DNA of 64,000 bases from Azospirillaceae bacterium (GCA_028283825.1 JAPWJW010000003.1:62001-126000), one strand, 5' to 3'; positions 53,045 to 62,966 are shown, counted from the stretch's first letter. Program-made: numbers and translations. Notes: generated by a model from the sequence alone, not told the origin.

Positions 53045-55129
53045 TTACCAGACGCGGCAGGCCTTATCGCCCGCCACCATCTTGTCAGTGGGCTTGCAGT
53101 GGAACGCCTCCGCGAACTCCGTCATGTTCGACAGTGTGTCGTTGACCCGGTACTCACCCAGGGAATGCGGATCGGTCTGGGCCTGCAGGCGCCGGTATTC
53201 CGGCCGCGCCTCGCCGCACCATACCTGGGCGAAGCCGTAGAAGAAGCGCTGGGCCGGCGACAGCCCGCCGACCTTCTCATCCCTCTTGCCCTGGGCCGTC
53301 AGGCGTTCCATCAGCGCACGATAGGCGACACGGATGCCGCCGTTGTCGGCGGTGTTCTCGCCCAGCTTCAGCTTGCCGTTCTCCTTCACGTCGCCGTCGG
53401 CGACGTTGTTGCTGTACTGGTCCACCAGGCACTGGGCGCGGGTCTTGAACTTCTCCGCGTCCTCGACCGTCCACCAATCCTTCAGATTGCCGTCGCCGTC
53501 GAACTTGCGGCCCTGGTCGTCGAAGCCGTGGCTGATCTCATGCCCGATGACCACGCCGATGGCGCCGTAGTTCACCGCGTCGTCGGCCGCGTCATTGAAG
53601 AAGGGCGGCTGCAGGATGCCGGCCGGGAAGTTGATGTCGTTGTGGGTGGACGAGTAATAGGCGTTCACCGTCGGTGGGGTCATGCCCCACTCACCCTTGT
53701 CCACCGGCTTGCCGATCTTGCCCAGATCGTAGTGGAACTCGAACCCTTCGGCCCGCAGGGCGTTACCCAGGGCGTCGCCGCGCTCGACCTTCAGCGCGCT
53801 GTAATCGCGCCACTTGTCGGGGTAGCCGATCTTGGACGTGAAGGCCGCCAGCTTGGCGTGGGCCTTGGCCTGGGTCTCCGCACTCATCCACGTCAGGGTG
53901 GGGAAGGTCTCATCCAGCGACTTGCGGATGTCGGCCACCAGCTGCTGCATGCGGGCCTTCTTCTCCGGCCCGAAGGCGCGGGCCACGAAGTACTTGCCCA
54001 GATCCTCGCCCAGGGCCACGTCGGTGGCGGCGACACAGCGCTTCCACCGCGGCTTCATCTCCTTGGCGCCGCGCATGGTGCGATCAAAGAAGTTGAAGTT
54101 CTCCTGCACGAAGGCGTCGGGCAGCCAGGTGGCGTAGGCCGACAGCGTGCGCCAGGTCAGGTAGGTCTTGATGTCGTCCAGGCTCAGGGTCTGGATCAGC
54201 TGGCTTTCCCGCTTCATGAAGTCGGGGTTGCTGACGTTCAGGGTGGCCGGCGGCTTGATGCCGGCGGCATGGACGTAGGTCGTCCAGTTCACCGCCGGGT
54301 CCAGCGCCTGCAACTCCGCGAAAGTCTTGATGTGGTAGCGGTTCTCAGGCTCGCGCATCGCCGTGCGGTCCAGCGAGGCGTCGGCCAGCTGCGTCTCGAT
54401 GCGCATCACAGTCGCCGCCTTGGCGGCGGCGGTCGCGGCCGGCACGCCCGCCAGTTCCATCATCTTCTGGATGTGGGCGACGTAGGCCGCGCGCTGCTGC
54501 TTGGACTTCTCATCGTCCTTGAAATAGTAGGTCTTGTCCGGCAGGCCCATGCCGCCCTGGTAGACGCCGGCGATGACCTGGGTCGCGTCCTTGTAGTCCT
54601 GCTGCTGGCCCACGCGGTGGAAGGCGTTGACGCCCGCGATGTGCAGGTCGATCAGCAGGGCGGTCAGGCCCTTCTTGCTTTTCAGGCCGGTGATGCGGCC
54701 CAGCAGCGGTTGCAGCGGCGCCAGGCCGCGCGATTCGATGCCGGCCTCGTCCATGCAGGCGGCGTAGAAATCCGCCACCCGGGCGCTTTCCGGCGTGGGG
54801 TGGGCCGCCAGCTTGTCCAGTTCATCATGCAGCAGGGCCAGGTTGTCGTCGGCCAGCTTGTTGAACGTGCCCCAGCGCGACTGGTCGGCGGGGATGGGGT
54901 TGGCCTTGTTCCAGACGCTGCACGCGTGCAGGAAGAAGTTCTCGCACGGGCTGATGTCGTTATCCACCACCGGCAGGCCGGGGGCCGCGGGGCCGCTGGC
55001 GGGACCGGCCGCCACGGGTGCTGGCGGCGGGGCGGGGGCCTTGGTGTCGGTGGATTGGCAGCCGGCCAGGCCGGCGGCGATCAAGGTGGCCAGTGCGGCC
55101 GATGCGGTTAGGCTGCGTACCCCGGACAT
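53045..55129 (-). CDS. M13 family zinc metallopeptidase, lipoprotein, copy 2
   Basis: 694 residues from the ATG at 55129. The signal ends in the lipobox LAGC, so Cys is lipidated and the enzyme is anchored, then a Pro/Ala-rich linker follows. Zinc site HEISH in VIGHEISHGFDDQGRKFD, third ligand in KLGENTADNGG, closing GDKACRVW. It is clearly homologous to copy 1 along its length but differs in anchoring, so the pair probably arose by tandem duplication and then diverged in location. Confidence 0.93.
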   Translation of the reverse strand: MSGVRSLTASAALATLIAAGLAGCQSTDTKAPAPPPAPVAAGPASGPAAPGLPVVDNDISPCENFFLHACSVWNKANPIPADQSRWGTFNKLADDNLALLHDELDKLAAHPTPESARVADFYAACMDEAGIESRGLAPLQPLLGRITGLKSKKGLTALLIDLHIAGVNAFHRVGQQQDYKDATQVIAGVYQGGMGLPDKTYYFKDDEKSKQQRAAYVAHIQKMMELAGVPAATAAAKAATVMRIETQLADASLDRTAMREPENRYHIKTFAELQALDPAVNWTTYVHAAGIKPPATLNVSNPDFMKRESQLIQTLSLDDIKTYLTWRTLSAYATWLPDAFVQENFNFFDRTMRGAKEMKPRWKRCVAATDVALGEDLGKYFVARAFGPEKKARMQQLVADIRKSLDETFPTLTWMSAETQAKAHAKLAAFTSKIGYPDKWRDYSALKVERGDALGNALRAEGFEFHYDLGKIGKPVDKGEWGMTPPTVNAYYSSTHNDINFPAGILQPPFFNDAADDAVNYGAIGVVIGHEISHGFDDQGRKFDGDGNLKDWWTVEDAEKFKTRAQCLVDQYSNNVADGDVKENGKLKLGENTADNGGIRVAYRALMERLTAQGKRDEKVGGLSPAQRFFYGFAQVWCGEARPEYRRLQAQTDPHSLGEYRVNDTLSNMTEFAEAFHCKPTDKMVAGDKACRVW

Positions 55130-55303
55130 TGGCGGACCATCGTCTGTTGTTGTCGTTCGTCTCCGGATGCCCTGCGTTGTCCGGCCGCCCGCTGCCCACG
55201 GAATGCCGCGCCGGTCCCCCGGTTGGTCAAAAAGGTCGTCACCCCTCAAAATGAAGCGGGGACGAAAGATTTGATGGGCGACCCTATCATAGGGGCCGGG
55301 ATG

Positions 55304-55786
55304 TCAGGAAAGCGCCTTATGTAACCGCTCTGTAACGGCGCGCGCCGTGGGCGGCAAAAGCCGCGCCAGATTGTCGCGCAGGGCGTCGTTGTTGGCCCGG
55401 CCCGGGTGTGGCCAGTCCTCCGCCAGGTGTTCCAGGGCCGCCATGTACTGGCGCTCGGCCTCCAGCTCCGCCTGCTTGACGGCCTGGTACAGGGTGCCCG
55501 CCCCGGCGTCCCCCAGGCTGGTCATGTCCTTCAGCGCGCGCCGCGCCCGGCGCAGGGGCTGGATCACCGGCGCCCGCCAGGCGGTGGCCAACGCCTCGGC
55601 CCGGGTCATGTCGCCATTGGTCAGACGGTATCCCCGCGATGCCGCCCAGGCGGCCCACAGCAGCAGGGGCACATCGGCGCCCAGGGTGTCCTGCGCCTCC
55701 AGGCACAGGGGTGCCACCCCCGGCCGGGCGTACAGAGCCAGCGCGTGGGGCCACAGGCCGCCGTCAGGCCGCGGGTTCGCCGACAT
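55304..55786 (-). CDS. TIGR02444/DUF2390 family protein
   Basis: 160 residues. LWPHALALYARPGVAPLCLE, LQDRHGADVNLLL-like AQDTLGADVPLLLWAAWAA and the helix-rich remainder fit the DUF2390 family, of unknown function. The ATG at 55786 overlaps the end of pfkA by 23 bases; a longer frame to 55873 is unlikely. Co-transcribed with pfkA. Confidence 0.75.
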   Translation of the reverse strand: MSANPRPDGGLWPHALALYARPGVAPLCLEAQDTLGADVPLLLWAAWAASRGYRLTNGDMTRAEALATAWRAPVIQPLRRARRALKDMTSLGDAGAGTLYQAVKQAELEAERQYMAALEHLAEDWPHPGRANNDALRDNLARLLPPTARAVTERLHKALS

Positions 55787-56858
55787 AGATGCCCAAGCCC
55801 CGCGCCGTGCGCACCAGCGTTCCGTCCACCTCCACCGCGGCATAGCCCTGGATGGCGTCAGCGATGGGGACATCGATGACCTTGCGGTTGGACCAGGCCA
55901 CCATGCGGTCGAACTTGCCGGCGGCGATCAAATCCACCGCGTGCACGCCGAAGGCCGAGGCGATCAGCCGGTCGCGCGCGTTGGGCGACCCGCCGCGCTG
56001 CACATGGCCCAATACGGTGACGCGCGTTTCCGCCCCCGTCGCCTCCGCGATCAGGTGGCCGACGTAGTTGCCGATGCCGCCATAGCGTTTCTGGCCGTCG
56101 GCGAACTCCTGCCGCGCCTTGCCGCCGCCGGTCATGCTCACCGCCTCCGACACCACCACCAGGGCGAAGTTGCGACCCTGGGCGCGGATCTGGCGGATGC
56201 GGTTGGCCATGCCCTCCACCGTCCAGGGAATCTCCGGCAGCAGGATGACGTCGGCCCCGCCGGCGACACCGGCCGCCAGCGCGATGTGGCCGGCGTCGCG
56301 GCCCATGACCTCCAGCACCATGACGCGGGCGTGGCTGGCGGCGGTGGGCTGCAGGCGGTCCAGCGCCTCCGTCGCCACGGCCACGGCGGTGTCATAGCCT
56401 ACCGACACCTCGGTCAGGCCCAGATCGTTGTCGATGGTCTTGGGAATGCCCACCAGGTTCAGGCCACCCTCCTGCGCCAGGCGCCGCAGGATGGCCAGGC
56501 TGCCGTCGCCGCCGATGCCGATCAGCGCGTCCAGCCCCAGCTCGCGATAGCCGGCGATGATCTCTTCCGCCCGGTTCTTCTTGCTGCCGTCCGGCATGGG
56601 ATAGGCGAAGGGGTCGCCCTTGTTGGTGGTGCCCAGGATGGTGCCGCCCTGGCGCAGGACGTTGCCGTCCAATTGTGACGGCAGCAGCACCCGGTGGCGC
56701 ACCGGCCGGTCCAGCAGGCCGTGGGTGCCTTCCTCAATGCCCAGCACCTGCCAGTTATAGGTGGTGACGGCGCGGGTGGTGACGGCGCGCAGGGCGGCGT
56801 TCAGGCCGGCACAGTCGCCGCCGCTGGTCAGGATGCCGATACGCTTGCCGCTGCTCAT
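55764..56858 (-). CDS. pfkA: 6-phosphofructokinase (mixed-substrate group III type)
   Basis: 364 residues. Starts RIGILTSGGDCAGLNAALRA. The donor-site motif reads GIGGDGSL, with Gly where pyrophosphate enzymes have Asp, but the catalytic loop is PKTIDND, with Lys in place of the Gly of ATP-dependent E. coli PfkA. This combination is known from group III enzymes that mostly use ATP. MGRDAGHIALAAG and GHVQRGGSPNARDRL complete the active site. Confidence 0.9.
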   Translation of the reverse strand: MSSGKRIGILTSGGDCAGLNAALRAVTTRAVTTYNWQVLGIEEGTHGLLDRPVRHRVLLPSQLDGNVLRQGGTILGTTNKGDPFAYPMPDGSKKNRAEEIIAGYRELGLDALIGIGGDGSLAILRRLAQEGGLNLVGIPKTIDNDLGLTEVSVGYDTAVAVATEALDRLQPTAASHARVMVLEVMGRDAGHIALAAGVAGGADVILLPEIPWTVEGMANRIRQIRAQGRNFALVVVSEAVSMTGGGKARQEFADGQKRYGGIGNYVGHLIAEATGAETRVTVLGHVQRGGSPNARDRLIASAFGVHAVDLIAAGKFDRMVAWSNRKVIDVPIADAIQGYAAVEVDGTLVRTARGLGIYVGEPAA

Positions 56859-57027
56859 CCCCAGGCTCCCCGCTTTGGGTCCATCTCATGGGCCCTGAGG
56901 TCTGAGTTTGAGGAAAACCCGCCCTGCCCGCAATCGCCGAAAGATCTGCCGAAAGGCAGCACCCTCCGCCGTGGATTTCTGGTATAGATCGCCGACGATC
57001 GAGACTGGTGAACACTAAAAGGCACGG

Positions 57028-57228
57028 ATGACTGAGCAACACACCCTGAAGGAGAAGCTGGCCACGCTTCGGGTGGAGCATCGTGACCTGGATGACGTGA
57101 TCACCCGCCTGACCGACCAGTTCCCGGTCGATCAGCTGCAGATCCAGCGCTTGAAGAAGCGCAAGCTGCTGCTGAAGGATTTGATCGCGCGCCTGGAAAG
57201 CCAGCTGCTGCCCGACATCATCGCCTGA
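57028..57228 (+). CDS. YdcH family protein (DUF465)
   Basis: 66 residues, two helices: LKEKLATLRVEHRDLDDVIT then QLQIQRLKKRKLLLKDLIAR. Matches DUF465/YdcH proteins, small soluble coiled coils of unknown role. Divergent from pfkA; purEK follow after 125 bases. Confidence 0.88.
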   Translation: MTEQHTLKEKLATLRVEHRDLDDVITRLTDQFPVDQLQIQRLKKRKLLLKDLIARLESQLLPDIIA

Positions 57229-57353
57229 TGACTTCTTGAACCCGTGCCTGCCCCCTGCCGGGGCTGGGCGGGCATGCGGCGGTCGCACTTGCGCGCGGCC
57301 CGGCGATTCCTATAATCCGCCGCTTCCTTTTATCCCGGGGGGAGCGAGAACCG

Positions 57354-57860
57354 GTGAGCCAGAACCCTGAAAGCGCGCCGCTGGTCGGCATCATCATGGG
57401 CAGCCAGTCCGACTGGGCGACCATGCGCCACGGTGCCGCCGTGCTTGAGGAATTGGGCGTCCCGTTCGAGACGCGCATCGTCTCCGCCCACCGCACCCCC
57501 CATCGCCTGGTCGACTACGCCACCAATGCCCGCGACCGTGGCCTGAAGGTCATCATCGCCGGTGCCGGCGGGGCCGCCCACCTGCCGGGAATGGCGGCCG
57601 CCATGACGCCGTTGCCGGTGTTCGGCGTGCCGGTTGAAAGCCACGCGCTGAAGGGTATGGATAGCCTGCTGTCCATCGCGCAGATGCCGGGCGGCATCCC
57701 GGTGGGCACGCTGGCCATCGGCAAGGCCGGCGCCATCAACGCCGCCCTGCTGGCCGCCGCCGTCCTGGCCCTGAACGACAAGCGCCTGGCCGACGCGCTG
57801 GACGCCTGGCGCGCCGCCCAGACGGCCCGCGTGGCCCTGGAACCCCAGGACGAGGCATGA
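57354..57860 (+). CDS. purE: N5-carboxyaminoimidazole ribonucleotide mutase
   Basis: 168 residues, class I Pur[21 protein letters not shown] holds the SDW motif, then [13 protein letters not shown] and [20 protein letters not shown]. It isomerises N5-CAIR to CAIR in purine synthesis. GTG start at 57354 with GGGGGGAGCGAG upstream. It overlaps purK by four bases. Confidence 0.96.
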   Translation: MSQNPESAPLVGIIMGSQSDWATMRHGAAVLEELGVPFETRIVSAHRTPHRLVDYATNARDRGLKVIIAGAGGAAHLPGMAAAMTPLPVFGVPVESHALKGMDSLLSIAQMPGGIPVGTLAIGKAGAINAALLAAAVLALNDKRLADALDAWRAAQTARVALEPQDEA

Positions 57861-58936
57861 CCAACACCGCGTTCAAGGTGGTGCCCCCGGGCTCGACCAT
57901 CGGCATGCTGGGCAACGGCCAACTGGGTCGCATGACGGCGCTGGCCGCCGCTAACCTGGGCTATCGCACCCACACCTTCGGGCCGGACCGGGACAGCCCC
58001 TGCGCCCAGGTGGCCGCCGCCGAGACCCTGGCCGCCTTCGACGACTGGGCGGCCCTTGAGGCCTTCGCCCGGTCGGTCGACGTGGTGACGCTGGAGTGGG
58101 AGAACATTCCCACGACCACCATCGATTTCCTGGCCGCCCGCGTGCCCACCTTCCCGGGATCGGGCGTGTTGGCCGTGGCGCAGGACCGGCTGGCGGAAAA
58201 GACCTTCGCCAACCGGCTGGGCATCGGCACCGCCCCCTTCCGGGCGGTAAATGACGTGGCGTCCCTGCGCGCCGCCATCGCCGACCTGGGCACGCCCTCC
58301 ATCCTGAAATCCACCCGCCTGGGGTATGACGGCAAGGGCCAGGTGCGCCTGAACGCCGACACCGATCCGGCGCAGGCCTGGGCCGAACTGGCCACCACCG
58401 ATGCCGTGCTGGAAGGTTTCGTCACCTTCGCCTGTGAGGTGTCGGTGATCGTGGCGCGCCGCGCCGACGGTGTCATGACCGCGTTCCCGCCGGTGGAAAA
58501 CCGCCACGCCAAGGGCATCCTGGACGAAACCCTGGTGCCGGCCGCCGTGGACGCCGCCGTCGTGACGGCGGCCACCCGCATCGCCCGCACCCTGACGGAA
58601 GCGTTGGGCGTGGTGGGCCTGCTGGCGGTGGAGATGTTCGTGACGCCCGATGGCCAGGTGCTGGTGAACGAGGTGGCGCCCCGGCCCCACAATTCCGGTC
58701 ACTGGACCATGGATTTCTGTGCCACCAGCCAGTTCGAACAGTTCGTGCGCGCGGTCTGCGGCCTGCCGTTGGGCAGCACCGACATCATCGCCCCGTGCAT
58801 GATGAAGAACCTGATCGGCGATGACGTCGACCAATGGCCGGATCTGCTGGCCGAACCTGGCGCCCGCCTGCACCTCTACGGCAAGGCGGAGGCCCGTCCG
58901 GGCCGCAAGATGGGACATGTCAATCGCCCGCGTTGA
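57857..58936 (+). CDS. purK: N5-carboxyaminoimidazole ribonucleotide synthase
   Basis: 359 residues of the ATP-grasp superfamily. [36 protein letters not shown] and [18 protein letters not shown] are PurK signatures. It makes N5-CAIR from AIR, bicarbonate and ATP for PurE. Coupled to purE by ATGA. Its stop codon lies in a short hairpin loop. Confidence 0.96.
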   Translation: MTNTAFKVVPPGSTIGMLGNGQLGRMTALAAANLGYRTHTFGPDRDSPCAQVAAAETLAAFDDWAALEAFARSVDVVTLEWENIPTTTIDFLAARVPTFPGSGVLAVAQDRLAEKTFANRLGIGTAPFRAVNDVASLRAAIADLGTPSILKSTRLGYDGKGQVRLNADTDPAQAWAELATTDAVLEGFVTFACEVSVIVARRADGVMTAFPPVENRHAKGILDETLVPAAVDAAVVTAATRIARTLTEALGVVGLLAVEMFVTPDGQVLVNEVAPRPHNSGHWTMDFCATSQFEQFVRAVCGLPLGSTDIIAPCMMKNLIGDDVDQWPDLLAEPGARLHLYGKAEARPGRKMGHVNRPR

Positions 58937-58950
58937 CGTTGACGCGGGCG
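58925..58950 (+). terminator. Possible terminator at the purK stop
   Basis: CGCCCGCGT/ACGCGGGCG, 9-bp stem with an 8-base loop containing the stop codon. No T-run follows, so termination is uncertain. Confidence 0.4.
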
Positions 58951-58969
58951 GGGTGGGCGGCTGTTTGGT

Positions 58970-59070
58970 GCGCCCTCAGGCGCCGGGCGCCGGCATCCGC
59001 CGGCTTGGCTATCCCCCCTTTCCGGGTTCACTACGTTTCCCAGAAAGGTCCGGCGGCCACGGTCGTGGCC
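58970..59070 (-). repeat. Dispersed hairpin element, copy E
   Basis: On the minus strand: stem 1 GGCCAC-GACC-GTGGCC (59070-59055), GCCGGACC, a longer hairpin TTTCTGGG/CCCGGAAA, GGGGGGATAGCCAAG, stem GCCGGC-GGAT-GCCGGC (59004-58989) and the tail GCCCGGCGCCTGAGGGCGC. The leading variable stem seen in B-D is weak or absent. It lies between convergent purK and the DUF4169 gene. Confidence 0.7.
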
Positions 59071-59118
59071 TTGTCGCTTCGCTCCGGGGCGATGGTTTGG
59101 GCGGGCCTGTGTCGGCGC

Positions 59119-59337
59119 CTATTCCTCGGCGTCGGGCTCCAGCCGCTTGCCATCGATGTCCGCCGTCTGGCGGTCCTGGCGTGTCTGGTCGGCCGTGCGC
59201 TCGGCCTTGGTGCGGCCATGGACCACGCGGTTCTCGGCCGCCTTGGCCTCCCGCTCTTCCTTGGCCTTCTGCTTGCGGAACCGGTTCAGGTTGACTACGT
59301 CGCCCACGGCCGTTTTCCCTTCAGTCGTTCGCGGCAC
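59119..59337 (-). CDS. DUF4169 family protein
   Basis: 72 residues. VVNLNRFRKQKAKEEREAKA and AENRVVHGRTKAERTADQTR are the family pattern; the end DIDGKRLEPD is also conserved. Highly charged and probably helical; function unknown, mostly alphaproteobacterial. The usual start is near VVNLNRF, so the first ten residues here may not be translated. Confidence 0.85.
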   Translation of the reverse strand: MPRTTEGKTAVGDVVNLNRFRKQKAKEEREAKAAENRVVHGRTKAERTADQTRQDRQTADIDGKRLEPDAEE

Positions 59338-59563
59338 CCGGGCGTCGGCATCCTACAGGGATACCTTTTTCCCCAAGTCCCTAACCTAACCTTAACCCAG
59401 GATCAGCATTGTTCAAGTCGGGTTTGTCCCACTACCCGTAACGGGGTATGAAATGGCGCGCCCGAATGCCGGTGGTTGTTAACCATGACGGCGTCGGTGG
59501 AACGGCGAATTCTGTGTTTCGCCTCTGCCGGCGGGATGATTTTCTTTTGAGGGTTCAGGCGGG

Positions 59564-60688
59564 ATGGACGGTTCTGCGGGTGGTGCGCCCAAGCGGCGGC
59601 GTGTGACAGCGGTGTCCCGGGCCCAAACCCAGGCCGAGGTCGTGCCTGTTCCTGAAATACCCGCCCGCCGCACCGTCAACCTGGCCTTGCAGGGCGGCGG
59701 ATCGCACGGCGCCTTCACCTGGGGCGTGCTCGACCGCCTGCTTGAGGACGGCCGCCTGGATGTCGAGGGCATCAGCGGCACCAGCGCCGGCGCCGTCAAC
59801 GGCGCTCTGCTGGCCTATGGCCTGCTGACCGGCGGGGCGGAGGAGGCGCGGGGCCTGCTGCACCGCCTGTGGCGGCGCATGGCCAAAAGCTCGGCCAACG
59901 GCCCCTTGCAGCCCACCTGGCTGGATTGGATGACCGGCGGCGGCGCGCGGCGCAACCTGGACCATTCCCCGGTCTATGCCGGGCTGGACCTGATGGTCCG
60001 CATGATGTCGCCCTACCAGTTCAACCCGCTGGGCCTCAACCCCATGCGCGACGTGCTGGACGGCCTGATCGATTTCGAGGCCCTGCGCCGCTCGGACACC
60101 ATTCGCCTGTTCGTCAGCGCCACCAACGTCAACCGCGGCCAGTTGCGTGTCTTCAAGGGCCGCGACCTGTCGCTGGACGCGCTGTTGGCCTCGGCCTGCG
60201 TGCCCATCCTGTTCCAGGCGGTGGAGATTGAGGGGGAGCCGTACTGGGATGGCGGCTACATGGGCAACCCTACCCTCTATCCCCTGCTGCATGACTGTGC
60301 CGCCGCCGACATCCTGGTGGTGCAGGTGACGCCGTTGCAGCGCCCGGCCGTGCCCACGGCCCCCAGCGCCATCGTCGACCGCATGAGCGAGATCGGCTTC
60401 AACGCCACCCTGCTGCGGGAACTGAAGTCGCTGGAACTGGTGAACCGCCTGTGCGCCACCCACGGCATCGACCCGGCGGAGGGTGGGGTGCGGCCCGTCT
60501 TCCTGCACCTGGTGGAACCGGGGGCGGAGATGGCGGCCCTGGGCGTTTCCAGCAAGCTGAACGCCGACTGGGGCTTCCTGACCGATCTGCGCGACCTGGG
60601 GCGCGCGGCCGCCAGCGAATGGCTGGACCGCTGCTATCATCAGGTGGGGCGCGAAAGCAGCTTCGCGGCGGAGCGCGCGATCATCTGA
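59564..60688 (+). CDS. Patatin-like phospholipase
   Basis: 374 residues. Oxyanion hole GGGSHGAF at 44-51, nucleophile elbow GTSAG at 72-76 and the catalytic Asp in YWDGGYMGNP. A basic N-terminal 35 residues precede the domain, with no clear signal peptide. These serine hydrolases cut acyl chains from lipids. LGLNPMRDVLDGLIDFEALR fits the bacterial patatin subgroup found near polyhydroxybutyrate and acyl-CoA genes. prpE lies downstream but with a separate leader. Confidence 0.9.
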   Translation: MDGSAGGAPKRRRVTAVSRAQTQAEVVPVPEIPARRTVNLALQGGGSHGAFTWGVLDRLLEDGRLDVEGISGTSAGAVNGALLAYGLLTGGAEEARGLLHRLWRRMAKSSANGPLQPTWLDWMTGGGARRNLDHSPVYAGLDLMVRMMSPYQFNPLGLNPMRDVLDGLIDFEALRRSDTIRLFVSATNVNRGQLRVFKGRDLSLDALLASACVPILFQAVEIEGEPYWDGGYMGNPTLYPLLHDCAAADILVVQVTPLQRPAVPTAPSAIVDRMSEIGFNATLLRELKSLELVNRLCATHGIDPAEGGVRPVFLHLVEPGAEMAALGVSSKLNADWGFLTDLRDLGRAAASEWLDRCYHQVGRESSFAAERAII

Positions 60689-61028
60689 GTGGCCTTATGC
60701 GCGCAGCGGAACCCCGCGCCGCTGCTCTACCCTATTGGCGGGGTGCTTGCATCACGGATGGTTCGTTGAATGAACCATATGGTTGAGCCCGATTTTGCCC
60801 GCCATGACCGGGCCTATCGCCGATGTGGCGACACCGTACGTCCCCCGGGCGCTGTCACCCCGCTCTTTAGGTGGGGTTACACGCTTGTCACTTGGTCCCC
60901 CCGCCCGAGTCGGTAGGATGGGGACAGGCGGTTGATCTGGCGCATGTTCACCCACCGACGGCATGCGCCATTATTCCACGTGCCAAGAATAAAGGGGCCC
61001 GCCATGGGGCCCCAAGGGGGGGTATGCG
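60689..61028 (+). promoter_or_regulatory. prpE leader with overlapping palindromes
   Basis: No gene supported in these 340 bases. ATGGTTC (60758-60764) and GAACCAT (60772-60778) form a perfect 7-bp inverted repeat, overlapped by the palindrome AACCATATGGTT (60773-60784). A 7-bp hairpin GGGGCCC/GGGCCCC (about 60994-61012) lies just before the ribosome site AAGGGGGG of prpE. Probable transcriptional and translational control, inferred. Confidence 0.45.
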
Positions 61029-62966
61029 ATGAACGGACGTTACGCGGAATCCTATCACCGCTCGCTGGACGACCCGGAAGGGTTTTGGGGGGAGGCGGCG
61101 CGGGCCATCGATTGGATCGAGCCGTGGGAACATGTGCTGGACGACCGCGCGGCGCCGCTGTTCCGCTGGTTCACCGGCGGTACGCTGAACACCTGCTGGA
61201 ACGCGCTGGACCGCCATGTGGCGGCCGGCCGGGGTGACCAGGTGGCCTTGATCCATGACCGGCCCATCACCGGCACGGTGCGCAGCTACACCTACCGCGA
61301 GCTTCTGGACCTGACGGCGCGGTGCGCCGGCCTGCTGGCGGACCAGGGGGTGGGGAAGGGCGACCGCGTCATCCTCTACATGCCCATGGTGGCCGAGGCG
61401 GTGGTGGCCATGCTGGCCTGTGCCCGGCTGGGCGCCATCCATTCCGTGGTGTTCGGCGGCTTCGCACCGCATGAACTGGCCACCCGCCTGGACGATGCCC
61501 GGCCCAAGGTGGTCATCTCCGCCTCCTGCGGAATCGAGGGGGCCCGCGTCATTCCCTACAAACCCCTGTTGGACGCGGCCATTGAGATGGCCGGCCACAA
61601 GCCCGACCGCTGCATCATCGTGCAACGGCCGCAGACGGTGGCGGCCATGCGGCCCGGCCGCGATGTCGACTGGTCGGCGGTGGAGACGGCCACGCCGCAT
61701 GACTGCGTGCCGGTGGCGGCCACCGACCCGCTGTACATCCTCTACACCTCCGGCACCACGGGCCAGCCCAAGGGCGTGGTGCGCGACAATGGCGGCCACG
61801 CCGTGGCGCTGAAATGGACCATGGAGCATTTCTACGGGCTGAAACCGGGGGAGGTGTTCTGGGCCGCCAGCGACGTGGGCTGGGTGGTGGGGCACAGCTA
61901 CATCGTTTATGCCCCGCTGCTGCATGGCGCCACCACCGTGCTGTACGAGGGCAAGCCCGTCGGCACGCCCGACGCCGGCGCCTTCTGGCGGGTGGTCGCG
62001 CAGCACAAGGTGAGCATGCTGTTCGTCGCCCCCACCGCCATCCGCGCCATCAAGCGCGAGGATCCGGAGGGGCTGCTGGTCAAGCATCACGACCTCAGCC
62101 ATTTCCGCCTGCTGTTCCTGGCCGGTGAACGGTCGGACGGCGACACCTTGCGCTGGGCCGAATCGCACCTGAAGGTGCCGGTGATCGACAATTGGTGGCA
62201 GACGGAAACCGGCTGGCCGGTGGCGGGCAACCCGGCCGGCCTGGAACTGCTGCCGGTCAAGCATGGCTCGGTCTGCCGGCCGCTGCCGGGGTGGGACGTG
62301 CGGGTGCTGGATGTGCGCGGGCATGAGGTGGCGCCCGGCACCTTGGGCGCGGTGGCCGTGCGCCTGCCCCTGCCGCCCGGCGCCTTGCCGACGCTGTGGA
62401 ACGCGCAGGAACGCTTCATCCGCAGCTATCTGTCCGACTTCCCGGGCTTCTACCAGACGTCGGACGCCGGCTACATGGATGAGGACGGCTATCTGTTCAT
62501 CATGGCCCGCACTGACGACATCATCAACGTGGCCGGCCATCGACTGTCCACCGGCGCCATGGAAGAGGTGCTGGCCGATCACCCAGACGTGGCGGAATGC
62601 GCCGTCATCGGCGTGCATGACGCGCTGAAAGGGCAATTGCCCCTGGGTTTCCTGGTGCTGAAGGCGGGGGTCGACCGGCCGCATGCCGATATCGTGGCGG
62701 AGGTGGTGCGGCGGGTGCGCGAGACCATCGGGCCGGTGGCCGCCTTCCGCCAGGCGGTGGTTGTGGATCGCCTGCCCAAGACACGCTCCGGCAAAATACT
62801 GCGGGCAACCATGCAGAAGATCGCGGACAGCGAACCGTGGAAGATGCCGGCCACCATCGACGACCCGGTTATTCTGGGCGAAATTGAAACAGCCCTGGCC
62901 GATGTCGGATACGGGCAGAAAGTCTCATTGGATCAACGGCTTGATAAGCTCAGTCCCGCCGTTTGA
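61029..62966 (+). CDS. prpE: Propionyl-CoA synthetase
   Basis: 645 residues of the acetyl-CoA synthetase family. The N-terminus YAESYHRSLDDPEGFWGEAA, the ATP loop LYTSGTTGQPKGVVRDNGGH (where the VVRDNGGH form marks PrpE), NWWQTETGWP and the acetylation-target lysine in LPKTRSGKILR are intact. It activates propionate, and more slowly other short acids, to CoA thioesters. No other prp genes adjoin. Confidence 0.92.
   Translation: MNGRYAESYHRSLDDPEGFWGEAARAIDWIEPWEHVLDDRAAPLFRWFTGGTLNTCWNALDRHVAAGRGDQVALIHDRPITGTVRSYTYRELLDLTARCAGLLADQGVGKGDRVILYMPMVAEAVVAMLACARLGAIHSVVFGGFAPHELATRLDDARPKVVISASCGIEGARVIPYKPLLDAAIEMAGHKPDRCIIVQRPQTVAAMRPGRDVDWSAVETATPHDCVPVAATDPLYILYTSGTTGQPKGVVRDNGGHAVALKWTMEHFYGLKPGEVFWAASDVGWVVGHSYIVYAPLLHGATTVLYEGKPVGTPDAGAFWRVVAQHKVSMLFVAPTAIRAIKREDPEGLLVKHHDLSHFRLLFLAGERSDGDTLRWAESHLKVPVIDNWWQTETGWPVAGNPAGLELLPVKHGSVCRPLPGWDVRVLDVRGHEVAPGTLGAVAVRLPLPPGALPTLWNAQERFIRSYLSDFPGFYQTSDAGYMDEDGYLFIMARTDDIINVAGHRLSTGAMEEVLADHPDVAECAVIGVHDALKGQLPLGFLVLKAGVDRPHADIVAEVVRRVRETIGPVAAFRQAVVVDRLPKTRSGKILRATMQKIADSEPWKMPATIDDPVILGEIETALADVGYGQKVSLDQRLDKLSPAV

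Noticed and set aside
52091..55111. A plus-strand open frame of about 1000 codons across the M13 peptidase genes
   Set aside because: It is antisense to two well-conserved peptidases, crosses their intergenic region and has no domain signature.
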